From contig JAITQZ010000056.1 of the NCBI GenBank assembly GCA_031288635.1, positions 1-44,657 on the forward strand: DNA of 44,657 bases. Reading direction: 5' to 3'. The DNA comes from Candidatus Peribacteria bacterium. Its GTDB lineage: Bacteria; Patescibacteria; JAEDAM01; Absconditabacterales; Absconditicoccaceae. The notes under the pieces are model-generated. The model was not told where the DNA came from. It saw only the letters and a program-made list of their open reading frames with translations, and searched no databases. This document shows positions 31,392-40,298 of the stretch, piece after piece. Numbering within the stretch: position 1 is the stretch's first letter; every line of letters begins with the position of its first letter. Both the position numbers and the translations under genes were made by a program.

Positions 31392-31751
31392 ATGGAGCAA
31401 GCAAAAGAAAGTTTATGACGCTTAGAAGGAGTGATAGGTACGATGAGAAGTATTGCAGGGGAATTAAATCAATATACTAATAGGGATAGTGAGACAATAA
31501 CCGAAGAACAGAAACAAGAAATACTATCAACCTTATCTAAGCTAAGAAAGTATAAAGAGAAAGTAGAAACATCCTTACATCTCACAGAAAATGAATTATT
31601 GATGGCGATGAGAGTTAGATATGATGAAATAGAGAGATGGGAAAGAAGAGAAACCCCTTATCAACTTGCAAAACAGGCAGAAGCAGATAACCTATGGGAA
31701 AAGTATCTATCTCAAGAAAATACTAGAGATTACATTGAGCTCCCTTTTTAG
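31392..31751 (+). CDS. Small helical protein with an in-frame duplicated tail
   Basis: 119 aa, ATG 31392 with a strong AGAAGGAG ribosome binding site six to seven bases upstream; one UGA (31416) encodes Gly. The protein is a Glu/Lys/Arg-rich helix (TEEQKQEILSTLSKLRKYKEK, RYDEIERWERRE, QAEADNLWEKYLSQENTRDY). Its start region is a 23-bp tandem duplication (31357-31379 and 31380-31402), so a second RBS-ATG lies at 31369, but that frame soon stops. The end is also duplicated: TATCTATCTCAAG at 31704 recurs 72 bases on at 31776, in frame, and leads to a longer tail ending at TAA 31896. The TAG at 31749 cuts it off. It lies between the two direct repeats; function unknown. Confidence 0.65.
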
Positions 31752-31898
31752 CTGATTTCATTGCTTCGTCAGCCATATCTATCTCAAGAAAATACTAGAG
31801 ATTACTTTGAACCCACTATAAGACACTTCCAAGACGACAATAGCCAACCTCCTCAAGACGATTGGGATAAAGGAATGAGACATTTCGGTGATAGTTAA
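31752..31898 (+). pseudogene. Detached alternative tail of the preceding gene
   Basis: It is in frame after the TAG. The repeated YLSQENTRDY is followed by FEPTIRHFQDDNSQPPQDDW and GMRHFGDS, then TAA at 31896, which overlaps the right direct repeat. It looks like the original C-terminus, displaced by a 72-bp in-frame duplication or insertion that brought a TAG. Confidence 0.55.
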
Positions 31899-32245
31899 TT
31901 ATAATACAAAATGCACACCGTAAGGACTTGGCTTGCCAAGTCCATTTCGATATATCGAAAAATGTTATATAGGATGTAGGGACGCACTAATGGTGCATCC
32001 GAGTGCATAATAAAATCAAATGCGCCCGAATAGATAACCTCAAATGGATGTTCAGGTAATGCACGGATAGATGTAAAAAAGGGTTGATGGTACAATACCC
32101 GTTCCTATAATAGCTTAATGGGTATTTCAACACTGATTACTCACATTCACTTACAAATAATATATAAAATACCGCTTCTTACCTATTAATATACTACACT
32201 ACAAAAAGTCATCGTGAGATTTATCAATTTCCTCTTGATTTTTGA
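31893..32245. repeat. Long direct repeat, right copy
   Basis: Second copy of 30964-31316, offset 929 bp. Its first palindrome is perfect here (GGACTTGG-cttg-CCAAGTCC), while the third has one mismatch (31980-32000). The TAA of the displaced tail lies in its first bases. Its presence in two copies around a small gene suggests duplication or recombination of a mobile-like unit. Confidence 0.9.
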
Positions 32246-32346
32246 TGGCGATTTGATATACATATCACCATATAAAATATAAATTTTAAATAAAACCAAC
32301 GAAAAAATTACAAAGAAAACTCTTTTATTCGATATAGGATATAACT

Positions 32347-32589
32347 ATGGGCAAAGAAATACAATCTCTATTGAAACATTGAAAGAAATGATAATAATGT
32401 TTCCGATAATAAAGATATATCGAAAGTACTCTTAGACATTGTAGATGAAGAAATATCTCATTATCGCCAAGAAATAAGCTCGGCTATGTCGTGGGGATGA
32501 CCTCCTAATTTTGCACAGTGAAAAAGAAATAATTGAGGCTCTTACAAAATTAAAAGAAAAAATGGGGGAAAGGATACAATTAAAATAGT
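32347..32589 (+). pseudogene. Remnant of a small helical protein gene
   Basis: An ATG (MGKEIQSLLKH) opens a frame that runs into TGA and TAA. One frameshift restores VSDNKDISKVLLDIVDEEISHYRQEISSAMS and another SEKEIIEALTKLKEKMGERIQLK, ending at TAG. The last part resembles the TEEQKQEIL...LRKYKEK helix of 31392. It looks like a decayed relative; the two shifts make it unlikely to be functional. Confidence 0.4.
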
Positions 32590-32632
32590 CAAAAAATCAA
32601 TCTTTTATTTATCTATTATATACTTCAACCAA

Positions 32633-33091
32633 ATGGAATTCACTCACAAAGACCTAAACAAAACCCTTTGGGTCAAACAAACCGACCAAGAGAAAAACAG
32701 GTTGCGATACAAAGTCGACGCGACCGGTAAAACCTTGGGAAGACTCGCCGTAGACGTGGCGAAAAAACTGTCCGGAAAGGACAAATCGTATTATTCAGAC
32801 TTTCGAGACGCTGGAAGTTTCGTCATCGTGGAAAACGCCGACAAAATCACCGTATCTGGAAAAAAACTGACCGAAAAAGTCTACTACTCTTACAGTGGAT
32901 ACAAAGGAAATCTGAAGTCTATCACGCTTGGAGAATTATTAAAGAAAAATCCCTGTCAAGCATTGCGATATGCTGTTCGTGGAATGTTGCCAAAAAATAA
33001 GCTTCGCGACCTCAGAATGAAAAGACTCAAAATCGAAAAAGCGACAACGACCAAGTATGACCATTTTACTCCATTACCCCTGTATAAATAA
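32633..33091 (+). CDS. rplM: 50S ribosomal protein L13
   Basis: 152 aa. Characteristic motifs are VDATGKTLGRLAVDVAKKLSGKDK, VIVENADKITVSGKKLTEKVYY, SYSGYKGNLKSITLGELL, and AVRGMLPKNKLRDLRMKRLKI. It is an early-assembly protein of the 50S subunit. Its stop TAA overlaps the rpsI ATG by one base (33091), so translation is coupled, as in other bacterial rplM-rpsI operons. There is no UGA. The reading starts just after an AT-rich leader. Confidence 0.97.
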   Translation: MEFTHKDLNKTLWVKQTDQEKNRLRYKVDATGKTLGRLAVDVAKKLSGKDKSYYSDFRDAGSFVIVENADKITVSGKKLTEKVYYSYSGYKGNLKSITLGELLKKNPCQALRYAVRGMLPKNKLRDLRMKRLKIEKATTTKYDHFTPLPLYK

Positions 33092-33513
33092 TGGCAAATC
33101 AAGAATACAATTACGCAATCGGTAGAAGAAAGTCTACTACAGCAGTTGTAAAACTGTATTCCAAAGGAAGCGGTACCTTTATTATCAAAACTTCCAGCGG
33201 ACGCGAAGTGCCTTTGAAGGAGTATTTCGGAGGAAATGACTACTTGTATAAAAACGCGATTGCACCATTTGATGTCATCGCACCTGACGCATATAAAAAG
33301 TTTGATGCTCAGCTCCGTATTACGGGTGGAGGAATTGCAGGACACGCAGATGCAATTAAATTGGCATTTGCTCGTGCATTGATTGATTGGAACGCTGACT
33401 TGAGACCAACATTGAAACCGTATGGACTGTTAAAACGTGATCCAAGAATTAAGGAAAGAAAAAAGCCTGGTTTGAAAAAGGCAAGAAAAGCTCCTACGTG
33501 GTCAAAGAGGTAA
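33091..33513 (+). CDS. rpsI: 30S ribosomal protein S9
   Basis: 140 aa. It opens YAIGRRKSTTAVVKLYSKGSG and has VPLKEYFGG, RITGGGIAGHADAIKLAFARALI, and the basic C-terminal tail DPRIKERKKPGLKKARKAPTWSKR, which reaches the P-site tRNA; the terminal KR is typical of S9. It is translationally coupled to rplM. There is no UGA. The operon may continue into the lipoprotein gene 47 bp downstream. Confidence 0.97.
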   Translation: MANQEYNYAIGRRKSTTAVVKLYSKGSGTFIIKTSSGREVPLKEYFGGNDYLYKNAIAPFDVIAPDAYKKFDAQLRITGGGIAGHADAIKLAFARALIDWNADLRPTLKPYGLLKRDPRIKERKKPGLKKARKAPTWSKR

Positions 33514-33560
33514 TCGCCTTTTTACAGCAGCTTTTTATTCCTTACTTCCCTTATACAACT

Positions 33561-34070
33561 ATGAAAAAACCACTCTTGCGAACCTTAGTAGGACTTACGC
33601 TGGTGCTTACCGCGTGTGGAAAAGAACCAACACCTCCTACAGAGATTGCAGAAAATACAGCACTTACAGGTACCTTGACAGAAACGGGAAAAATTGTTTC
33701 TCCAGCAGTTATCGGCACTGCAAATAATGCTGATGCTGAACTAACTCTCCAAGATGGAGTGTACTATTATGACTTTGGGACGGTGAACATAACGAATGCT
33801 AATAATCCTCTAACTTACACCAATCCTCTAGCATTCACGATTGACCTCCCTGCTACACAAGTTGCAGACCTCACAGCCACTGTAATGATTAACGATGGGT
33901 TTACCGTAGATACCACTAGCGAATATAGCCAAGGCGAACTCTTTACAATTGCGGTAGATACTACTGCCCAAAACGGGGCTCGTTCTGCGGTCATCGAAAT
34001 CAAAGGGACTACTACCAATGCTCAACCCATTGTAGCCGTCTTTGTTGCCACAGTCGAACTCATTGAATAA
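33561..34070 (+). CDS. Small lipoprotein
   Basis: 169 aa from ATG 33561: MKKPLLRTLVGLTLVLTAC with lipobox LTAC at residues 16-19, then a Thr/Glu-rich linker and a beta-rich domain (DGVYYYDFGTVNITNANNPLTYTNPLAFTI, VATVELIE). The linker and pattern recall Ig-like folds of cell-surface proteins. An in-frame start 63 bases upstream, inside rpsI, is less likely because it would bury the signal. There are no UGAs. A 19-bp tandem duplication covers the stop (34056-34074, 34075-34093). Function unknown. Confidence 0.8.
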   Translation: MKKPLLRTLVGLTLVLTACGKEPTPPTEIAENTALTGTLTETGKIVSPAVIGTANNADAELTLQDGVYYYDFGTVNITNANNPLTYTNPLAFTIDLPATQVADLTATVMINDGFTVDTTSEYSQGELFTIAVDTTAQNGARSAVIEIKGTTTNAQPIVAVFVATVELIE

Positions 34071-34093
34071 TGTTGAACTCATTGAATAATATC
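34056..34093. repeat. 19-bp tandem duplication at the lipoprotein stop codon
   Basis: GAACTCATTGAATAAT occurs at 34056 and again at 34075, so the stop codon itself is copied. It is a recent local duplication, like those at 31357 and 31704. Confidence 0.85.
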
Positions 34094-34201
34094 GTATTTA
34101 GCTTTTTATCTTTTCTAACAATGGGAACTTTCAAATAAATCTGACCGTGAAAATCCGTTTCACCTCATTAGAAAGTTTTTATATTGTAAATCTAGGAAAA
34201 G

Positions 34202-35392
34202 ATGCAACAAATACCTACCCCCTACCAAACCTTCAATACAGGAGCGGAAGCTTCCCAATTGAGGGTTTTTCTGGTTGACATCGTAGACAAAACCACCAAA
34301 CCCGAACTCCTCGCCGATAGAATGAAAGAGCTCACTAATCTCGTGCAAACTTATGGCGGAGTCGTTATTTTAGAGCAGTACCAGAAAAAAGACTATCCTG
34401 ACCCAAAAACCTATGTTGGGAAAGGAAAACTCGAAGAGATTATCAATGATATGCTCCGCTCACAAGCCAATCTCCTCATCATCGGAAATGCCTTGAAACC
34501 GAGTCAGATTTATCAAATCAGTGAAAAACTCCGTCTCGTGAGTGAAGAGAAATGACTGAAAGAGAAAATGCAGGCTCGGGATAGAATTGATTTAATCTTG
34601 AAAATTTTTGAAAGACACGCTACCAGTAGTGAAAGCAGATTGCAAATCGAGCTAGCAGCCATCAATCATATGGGACCGCGTATTTACGGAATGGGAATGG
34701 AACTTTCCAAACAAGGAGGGTCTGCCTCCTGAGGAGGCGGTGCAATGAGAGGAAGCGGAGAAACCAATACCGAAGTAATGCGTCGCCATCTCAAAGAAAA
34801 AATCAGAAAAATCGGAAAAAAGCTGGAAGAATACGCTCGTACCAGATACCTCCACCGTGAAGCTCGCAAAAAAAGAGGAATGCCAACCGTTGGTATCGTT
34901 GGCTACACGAATGCAGGGAAATCTTCCTTACTCAATGGTCTGACAAAAAAAGGTGTCCTCGCAGAAAACAAACTTTTCGCTACACTCGGGACCAACGTGG
35001 GAAATATGTACGTAATTACTGACCCCATTCTGGGCAAAGGAAAAGAGATTTTACTCAATGATACGATTGGGTTTATTCGCGACCTCCCTCCAAAGTTAAT
35101 CAAATCTTTTTCTTCCACGCTCGAAGACAGCATCGAATCTAATCTTTTGCTCCACGTCATTGATGCTTCCGACCCCTATGTGGAAGAGAGAATTGACGTA
35201 GTCCACAAAATTCTCCACGAAATCTGAGCCCATCAGAAAAAAATTCTGGTTTTCAACAAAATTGACCTCGTCAACGAAGCAAGGATTGAACAATTGAAGA
35301 CACTTTTTCTAGATGAAGACAAAGTGTTTATTTCTGTGAAAGAGTGAAAAGGATTGGAAGAATTGAGACAAGCATTGTTGAAGTGGTTATAA
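34202..35392 (+). CDS. hflX: Ribosome-dissociating GTPase HflX
   Basis: 396 aa, ATG 34202 to TAA 35390. N-terminal HflX domain with GGVVILEQYQKKDYPDPKTYVGKGKLEEI, then SESRLQIELAAINHMGPRI and SKQGGSASGGGAMRGSGETNTE. The GTPase domain has G1 GYTNAGKSSLLNGLT, G2/G3 LFATLGTNVGNMY and LNDTIGFIRDLPP, and G4 NKIDL. UGAs at 34553, 34730 (SGGG loop), 35225 (EIGAH) and 35345 (KEGKGLEEL) all give Gly, and the last is conserved in the family's SAKTGEGL. HflX splits stalled 70S ribosomes under stress. It stands alone between a lipoprotein and the guaB segment. Confidence 0.96.
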
Positions 35393-35480
35393 TTCTTTTA
35401 TACTTTATAAAATTGTAAACAAAATAAAGTGGTATTTTTAATAAAATAAAAAGAATGCATATCTTTGCGGAAAAAATCTA

Positions 35481-35532
35481 TTGATTTTTTGAATATATAT
35501 ATGTATAATTTTTTGAAAATCAAAAAATTATA
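35481..35532 (+). promoter_or_regulatory. guaB promoter and perfect inverted repeat
   Basis: TTGATT (35481-35486), 17-bp spacer, TATAAT (35504-35509). The -10 lies within a perfect 12-bp inverted repeat, TATAATTTTTTG-aaaat-CAAAAAATTATA (35504-35515/35521-35532), which could be an operator or hairpin. TATCTTTG at 35458 resembles the Bacteroidetes -7 box (TAnnTTTG), but no matching -33 TTTG is seen. A 12-codon frame at 35539 overlaps the guaB start. Confidence 0.45.
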
Positions 35533-35564
35533 AAGAAAATGTTAAACAAATTAAAAAAGAAGTT

Positions 35565-37046
35565 ATGGAAATCTTAGAAGACATTTCTAGAACATTTGGG
35601 GAATATTTATTACTCCCCAGATTAACAACAAAAAATTGTATTCCTTCCAATGTGTCGTTGAAAACGCCGTTAGTAAGGTGGAATGTAGGGGGACCCCCTA
35701 CTATTGAATTGAACATTCCTATAGTGTCTGCGATAATGCAGGCAGTGTCTGGTCCAAAGCTTGCTATCGAGCTTGCTCGTAATGGAGGATTGAGTTTTAT
35801 TTTTGGCTCACAACCAATAGACTCTCAAGCTAAAATGGTAAAACAGGTGAAAAAATTCAAAGCTGGATTTGTCACTAGCGATAGTAATCTGGAACCGAAG
35901 CACACGTTGGCTGATGTCCTTGCTCTCGTGAAACGAACAGGACATTCAACCATCGCTATCACCACAGATGGCACAGCAACAGGAAAGTTATTGGGAATTA
36001 TTACTAGTCGCGATTATCGTACAGAGAAAGACCCATTGGGAAAGAGCGTCACTGAGTTTATGACTCCGCTTTCTCGGCTTATTATCGGGAAGGAAGGAAT
36101 CTCACTGGATGAAGCAAATGACCTCATTTGGCAGAAAAAACTGAATGCGTTACCTATTGTCAATGAGGCAGAGCATTTAGTTGCCTTTGTTTTCCGTAAG
36201 GATTACGATAGTCATCGTGCTAATCCTGATGAACTTTCCGACGCAAACAAGGCTTTGTTGGTTGGTGCAGGCATCAACACCCACGACTACGAATGCCGTG
36301 TCCCCGCTTTGGTTGAAGCAGGGGTTGATGTGTTGTGCATTGATTCATCGGACGGATATTCGGTGTGGCAGAAAGAGTGTTTGGAATGGGTAAAAAACAA
36401 TTATCCACACATTCCAATAGGTGCAGGTAATATCGTTGATGGCGAAGCATTTCGTTACCTAGCTAACGCTGGTGCTGACTTTATAAAAGTCGGTATCGGT
36501 GGAGGTTCTATTTGCATTACTCGTGAACAGAAAGGTATTGGACGTGGTCAGGCTTCAGCTTTAATGGATGTTGCCAAGACACGTGACGCTTATTGGCAAG
36601 AAAAGGGGGTCTACATTCCAATTTGTTCTGATGGTGGGATTGTACAAGACTATCATATGGCATTGGCTCTTGCAATGGGAGCTGATTTCTTGATGATGGG
36701 ACGCTATTTTGCACGCTTTGATGAAGCCCCAGGTAATTTGGTAAAAATAAATAACCAATCAATGAAAGAGTATTGGGGAGAAGGTTCAAACCGAGCAAGG
36801 AATTGGCAACGTTATGATAGTGGAGACTCACAAGAACTGAAATTTGAGGAAGGTGTGGATCGTTATGTTCCTTATGCTGGTCCTCTGAAAGTAGGTATAG
36901 CAGAAACTCTTGCTAAACTCAAAGCAACGATGTGTAGTGGTGGGGCTACAAACATTGAAGAACTGCAAAAAAAAGCAGTTTTGACGATGGTGTCTGATGT
37001 GAGTATTCGTGAAGGTGGTGCTCATGATGTGATTGCAAAAAATTAA
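35565..37046 (+). CDS. guaB: IMP dehydrogenase
   Basis: Oxidises IMP to XMP with NAD, the committed step to GMP. 493 aa. Two CBS domains (~110-230) have [27 protein letters not shown] and [25 protein letters not shown]. The (beta/alpha)8 core has [47 protein letters not shown] with catalytic Cys317, [14 protein letters not shown], and [31 protein letters not shown]. The [17 protein letters not shown] form and the C-terminal [17 protein letters not shown] are those of the ~500-aa IMPDH group of Firmicutes such as Lachnospiraceae, from memory. In 493 codons there is no UGA. purA follows after 48 bp; the pair may come from another phylum. Confidence 0.95.
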   Translation: MEILEDISRTFGEYLLLPRLTTKNCIPSNVSLKTPLVRWNVGGPPTIELNIPIVSAIMQAVSGPKLAIELARNGGLSFIFGSQPIDSQAKMVKQVKKFKAGFVTSDSNLEPKHTLADVLALVKRTGHSTIAITTDGTATGKLLGIITSRDYRTEKDPLGKSVTEFMTPLSRLIIGKEGISLDEANDLIWQKKLNALPIVNEAEHLVAFVFRKDYDSHRANPDELSDANKALLVGAGINTHDYECRVPALVEAGVDVLCIDSSDGYSVWQKECLEWVKNNYPHIPIGAGNIVDGEAFRYLANAGADFIKVGIGGGSICITREQKGIGRGQASALMDVAKTRDAYWQEKGVYIPICSDGGIVQDYHMALALAMGADFLMMGRYFARFDEAPGNLVKINNQSMKEYWGEGSNRARNWQRYDSGDSQELKFEEGVDRYVPYAGPLKVGIAETLAKLKATMCSGGATNIEELQKKAVLTMVSDVSIREGGAHDVIAKN

Positions 37047-37094
37047 ATTAAGTAAAAAAAATCGTCCTATAAGGGACATAAAAAATCAAAAAAA

Positions 37095-38384
37095 ATGAGT
37101 AAAATTGATGTATTATTAGGTCTCCAATGGGGAGACGAAGGGAAAGGAAAAATCGTTGATGTCCTTACCAAAAAGTATGATGTAGTCTGCCGCTTCCAAG
37201 GTGGACCGAATGCAGGACACACAGTTGTCTGTAATGGTCAATCATACATTCTTCGTCTTATTCCTTCTGGAATTTTGCAAGGAAGTATGAATGTCATTGG
37301 AAATGGCGTTGTTGTTGACCCTATTCTCTTATGGGACGAAATTAAAGAATTGGAAGGAAAAGGCATTTGTTGGTCTGATTTAACTAAGAACTTGGTTATT
37401 TCAGAAAAGGCTCATCTCATACTTCCAATCCACCGTATCCTTGACGCTGCTAATGAAAAAGCCAAAGGAGAAGAAAAATTTGGCACAACAGGGAGAGGCA
37501 TTGGACCGACTTATACAGATAAGGTAAGTCGAATTGGTTTCAGAATGGGTGATATACATGCAACAGACTTTCGAAAAAAGTATTTGCAATGTGTGCAAAG
37601 ACACTCGCAAATAATAAGGGAAGTATTACATTATCCTATTGCTGAAAACATGTATGAAGAACAAGAAAACCAATGGTTCTCTGCTCTTGAATGTTTGAAA
37701 GATAATTTCCGTATCGTAAATACGGAGTATCTTATCAATGAACAATTGCAAGCTGGAAAGAAAATCTTAGCTGAAGGGGCTCAAGGGACTCTTCTAGATA
37801 TAGATTTCGGTTCCTACCCCTTCGTCACTTCCTCCAATACAACTGTTGGTGCAGTCTGTACAGGACTCGGTGTCTCACCGCGTTACGTCGGTGAAATTTA
37901 CGGCATATTCAAAGCCTATTGCACTCGCGTGGGGAGTGGCCCCTTCCCGACAGAGTTGAACAATGAGGTCGGAGAAAAAATCGGTCGCCGTGGTAAGGAA
38001 TTCGGTGCAGTCACAGGGAGGAAACGCCGTTGTGGTTGGATAGACCTTGTCGCCCTTCGCTATGCCATAATGATTAACGGAGTAACCCAGCTAATTATGA
38101 TGAAATCAGATGTACTTGATACGTTTGAAACCATCCAAGCGTGTGTTGCTTACAACGTTAATGGCAGGCGGACAGAGACTTTCCCCTTCGATTTGAAGGC
38201 AGGAGAAGTTGAGCCGATTTATGAAACGTTATCAGGTTGGAAAACCGACTTGACGAAAATCACGTCGAAAGCCGAGCTTCCAGTAGAATTTTGGGACTAT
38301 ATCTTCTTTTTAGAAAAAATGTTAAAGGTCCCAATAACAACCATTTCGGTTGGACCTGATAGAGGACAAACTATCCTCCGTTAA
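37095..38384 (+). CDS. purA: Adenylosuccinate synthetase
   Basis: Converts IMP, GTP and aspartate to adenylosuccinate, the first step from IMP to AMP. 429 aa. The P-loop is LLGLQWGDEGKGKIVDVL (Asp and His catalytic, the latter in FQGGPNAGHT). FGTTGRGIGPTYTDKVSR, LAEGAQGTLLDIDFGSYPFVTSSNTT, YCTRVGSGPFPTEL, VTGRKRRCGW and TISVGPDRGQTI follow in the family order. No UGA in 429 codons. The start context is A-rich without a clear Shine-Dalgarno (AAAATCAAAAAAAATG). With guaB it controls both exits from IMP. A strong terminator ends the unit. Confidence 0.96.
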   Translation: MSKIDVLLGLQWGDEGKGKIVDVLTKKYDVVCRFQGGPNAGHTVVCNGQSYILRLIPSGILQGSMNVIGNGVVVDPILLWDEIKELEGKGICWSDLTKNLVISEKAHLILPIHRILDAANEKAKGEEKFGTTGRGIGPTYTDKVSRIGFRMGDIHATDFRKKYLQCVQRHSQIIREVLHYPIAENMYEEQENQWFSALECLKDNFRIVNTEYLINEQLQAGKKILAEGAQGTLLDIDFGSYPFVTSSNTTVGAVCTGLGVSPRYVGEIYGIFKAYCTRVGSGPFPTELNNEVGEKIGRRGKEFGAVTGRKRRCGWIDLVALRYAIMINGVTQLIMMKSDVLDTFETIQACVAYNVNGRRTETFPFDLKAGEVEPIYETLSGWKTDLTKITSKAELPVEFWDYIFFLEKMLKVPITTISVGPDRGQTILR

Positions 38385-38414
38385 CTATGGAGGATTGGAT
38401 ATACTGTAGTAAAT

Positions 38415-38452
38415 CTGGCTTTGGAAGTAATCTTTCCAAAGCCAGTTTTTTT
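38415..38452 (+). terminator. Rho-independent terminator after purA
   Basis: CTGGCTTTGGAA (38415-38426), 7-nt loop, TTCCAAAGCCAG (38434-38445), then seven T. The stem is perfect at 12 bp and is 31 bp after the purA stop. Confidence 0.9.
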
Positions 38453-38503
38453 AGAAGAAAATCTCTTGATTTTCAATATATATAATAATTCTTAACGAGA
38501 GTT

Positions 38504-38760
38504 TTGTATTTTTTTATAATAAAAAATGAAAAAAATCTGCCTTTTTTTTGCTGTTTGGTATTCGCTTGTATACTGACTCAAGTGCAAGCAATGCAAATCT
38601 TTGTGAAAATGATAAGTGGGAAAACAATCACCCTTGAGGTAGAAAACGCTGATACAATTGAAAGTGTAAAGCAGAAATTCAAGATAAAGAAGGTATCCCT
38701 TCCTACAAACAACGTTTAATTTTACAGGAAAACCTTTGCTACATTTAGCAAGGATATTTT
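38504..38760 (+). pseudogene. Decayed gene for a secreted ubiquitin-like protein
   Basis: The frame from 38504 ends [16 protein letters not shown] (signal-like, AxA-type cut), then [29 protein letters not shown], nearly the first 27 residues of ubiquitin ([29 protein letters not shown]). Past a 3-A run (38674-38676) one missing base restores [15 protein letters not shown], and past a 4-T run (38720-38723) a second restores FTGKPL. A third missing T in the 8-T run at 38542-38549 would join MKKICLFF to the signal. After FTGKPL the match stops, with no terminal Gly-Gly. A secreted ubiquitin lacking the conjugating tail is known in Bacteroides fragilis. The coding ability here is probably lost. 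It sits 120 bp past purA. Confidence 0.8.
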
Positions 38761-38786
38761 TTGAAGTCTTTTCTAAGCAAGCTTTT

Positions 38787-39728
38787 CTATTCCTCTAAAA
38801 ATCTTTCTACCTCCAACGCTGCAATACATCCACTTCCTGCGGAAGTGATTGCTTGCCTGTAGGCTTTGTCTTGCACATCTCCTGCAGCAAAGACCCCAGC
38901 AATATTGGTTTTTCCCGTGCCTTTTTCGGTGATAATGTAGCCGTCAGTATCCAAATCCAGCTGTCCTTGAAAGATTTCCGTATTGGGATGATGACCGATG
39001 GCATAGAAAAGTCCTTTACATTCTAAAATGCTTTCTTCGCCGGTTTTGTTATTGACGATTTTCAAGGCATTCAATGTGGTGTCTCCGAGACATTCGGTCG
39101 CTTCTGTATTTCGCATTATGGTAATTTTCTGATTTTTTTTCACTTTTTCCTGCATTGCTTTAGAGGCTCTAAATTCATCACGACGAACGAGTAAAATGAC
39201 TTCACTCCCAAAATTACTGAGAAACATCGCTTCTTCCAAGGCAACATCACCCCCACCGATAACCACTAAACGCTGATTGCGGAAAAGGGGCAGTCCCCCG
39301 TCGCAGGTCGCACACGCAGACACGCCTCTTTGTCGGAATTTATTTTCTCCGGGAAGGCGAAGCCTTTTGGCACTAGCTCCTGTAGCGATAATGAGACTTT
39401 TTGCTTGATATTCGGTTTCTCCTACTCGAACTCTAAAAGGATGAACAGAGATGTCCACCTTATCAACCGTTTTCGTCTCCACTCTGACCCCATATTTCAG
39501 GCTTTGTTGTTTCATTTTCTGCATCAAATCGAGACCAGAAATAGCATCAGGAAATCCCGGAAAATTTTCAACTTCTGTAGTAGTGGTTAATTGTCCTCCG
39601 GGAGGCATTCCACCTGCCATAAATCCCTCGAACATTAGTGGTTGCAAAGTGGCTCTGGCGGTATAAATAGCTGCAGTGTGTCCTGCAGGTCCTCATCAAA
39701 TAATAATCACGTTTTCAGTTTGTGGCAT
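38787..39728 (-). CDS. trxB: Thioredoxin reductase
   Basis: Transfers electrons from NADPH via FAD to thioredoxin, in the cytoplasm. 313 aa. It starts MPQTENVIIIGGGPAGHTAAIYTARA: the GG of this FAD-binding GGGPAG is written as UGA UGA (39693-39698). Then GGQLTTTTEVENFPGF, the redox-active CATC in SACATCDGG, the NADPH motif VVIGGGDVALEEAMFL, and the C-terminal FAD motif GVFAAGDVQDKAYRQAITSAGSGCIAALEVE. It is divergent from the VirB2-like genes at 39792. It ends with TAG 38787. Confidence 0.97.
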
Positions 39729-39733
39729 TTTTT

Positions 39734-39761
39734 TTGCATTATAAATAAAAAAGAATATACT
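39734..39761 (+). promoter_or_regulatory. Promoter of the VirB2-like genes
   Basis: TTGCAT (39734-39739), 16-bp spacer, TATACT (39756-39761), 30 bp before the ATG. It is identical in both boxes and spacing to the small-RNA promoter at 6702. Confidence 0.65.
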
Positions 39762-39791
39762 TAAGATAAAGTTTTACCTTTCCTTTTCAAG

Positions 39792-40268
39792 ATGAAAAAA
39801 ATGTTGATTTTTCTCTCATTCGTTTTCTGTAGCTGTTCTAGCCTGCTTTTTGCTCAGAATATTGACTGGGATGTTGCTAAAAATCACCCTATTCAGCTAT
39901 TGAATAAAGTCGTAGATGAAGCCAATGAAGAACATTCTATCCAGGATACACAATTAGATGGGACAACTTCGGCAGGAGGAGGATATAGTGGGAATCCTCA
40001 ATACAGGCTGACCAACACCTTAGAATATCTCAAAAATAACATCCATCCTTACATTCAACGAATTGTTTTTATTGGATTAGCGTTGGCGACGATTTTGCTG
40101 ATTTACAACGGATTTATGATGGTGACAAATCTTGTCAATAATGGTGAAGGAGAACTGAGTAAAGTGAAAAATAATTTTATTTACATCGGAATTGGGGTCG
40201 TAATTCTGACGGGATTTTACTATCTTATTGACATCGTAGTCGCAGTGATAAACCTCCTCTTTGGCTAA
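39792..40268 (+). CDS. VirB2/TrbC-like two-helix membrane protein
   Basis: 158 aa. A signal peptide (MKKMLIFLSFVFCSCSSLLFAQ), a ~50-residue polar part, then two transmembrane helices joined by a short polar loop (RIVFIGLALATILLIYNGF, then NNGEGELSKVKNNFIYIGIGVVIL). This helix-polar loop-helix layout with signal peptide is that of T4SS VirB2-like pilin subunits. Similar pili-related proteins are common in CPR genomes, but this identification is by pattern only. The next gene encodes a protein with three such units. No other T4SS gene is in view. Confidence 0.55.
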   Translation: MKKMLIFLSFVFCSCSSLLFAQNIDWDVAKNHPIQLLNKVVDEANEEHSIQDTQLDGTTSAGGGYSGNPQYRLTNTLEYLKNNIHPYIQRIVFIGLALATILLIYNGFMMVTNLVNNGEGELSKVKNNFIYIGIGVVILTGFYYLIDIVVAVINLLFG

Positions 40269-40298
40269 GACTTCTTTATCTTCTTCATCTTGTTTGCA

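Noticed and set aside
30966..32095. Two 66-codon minus frames in the direct repeats
   Set aside because: They lie across palindromes, start at the right spot only by virtue of the repeat, and encode DAPLVRP-type peptide that also arises in murB from the same element.
38504..38760. Ordinary sequencing error as the full cause of the ubiquitin frameshifts
   Set aside because: Not excluded, but guaB, purA, hflX and trxB nearby are intact over long homopolymer-containing stretches, and the similarity also ends before the C-terminus.
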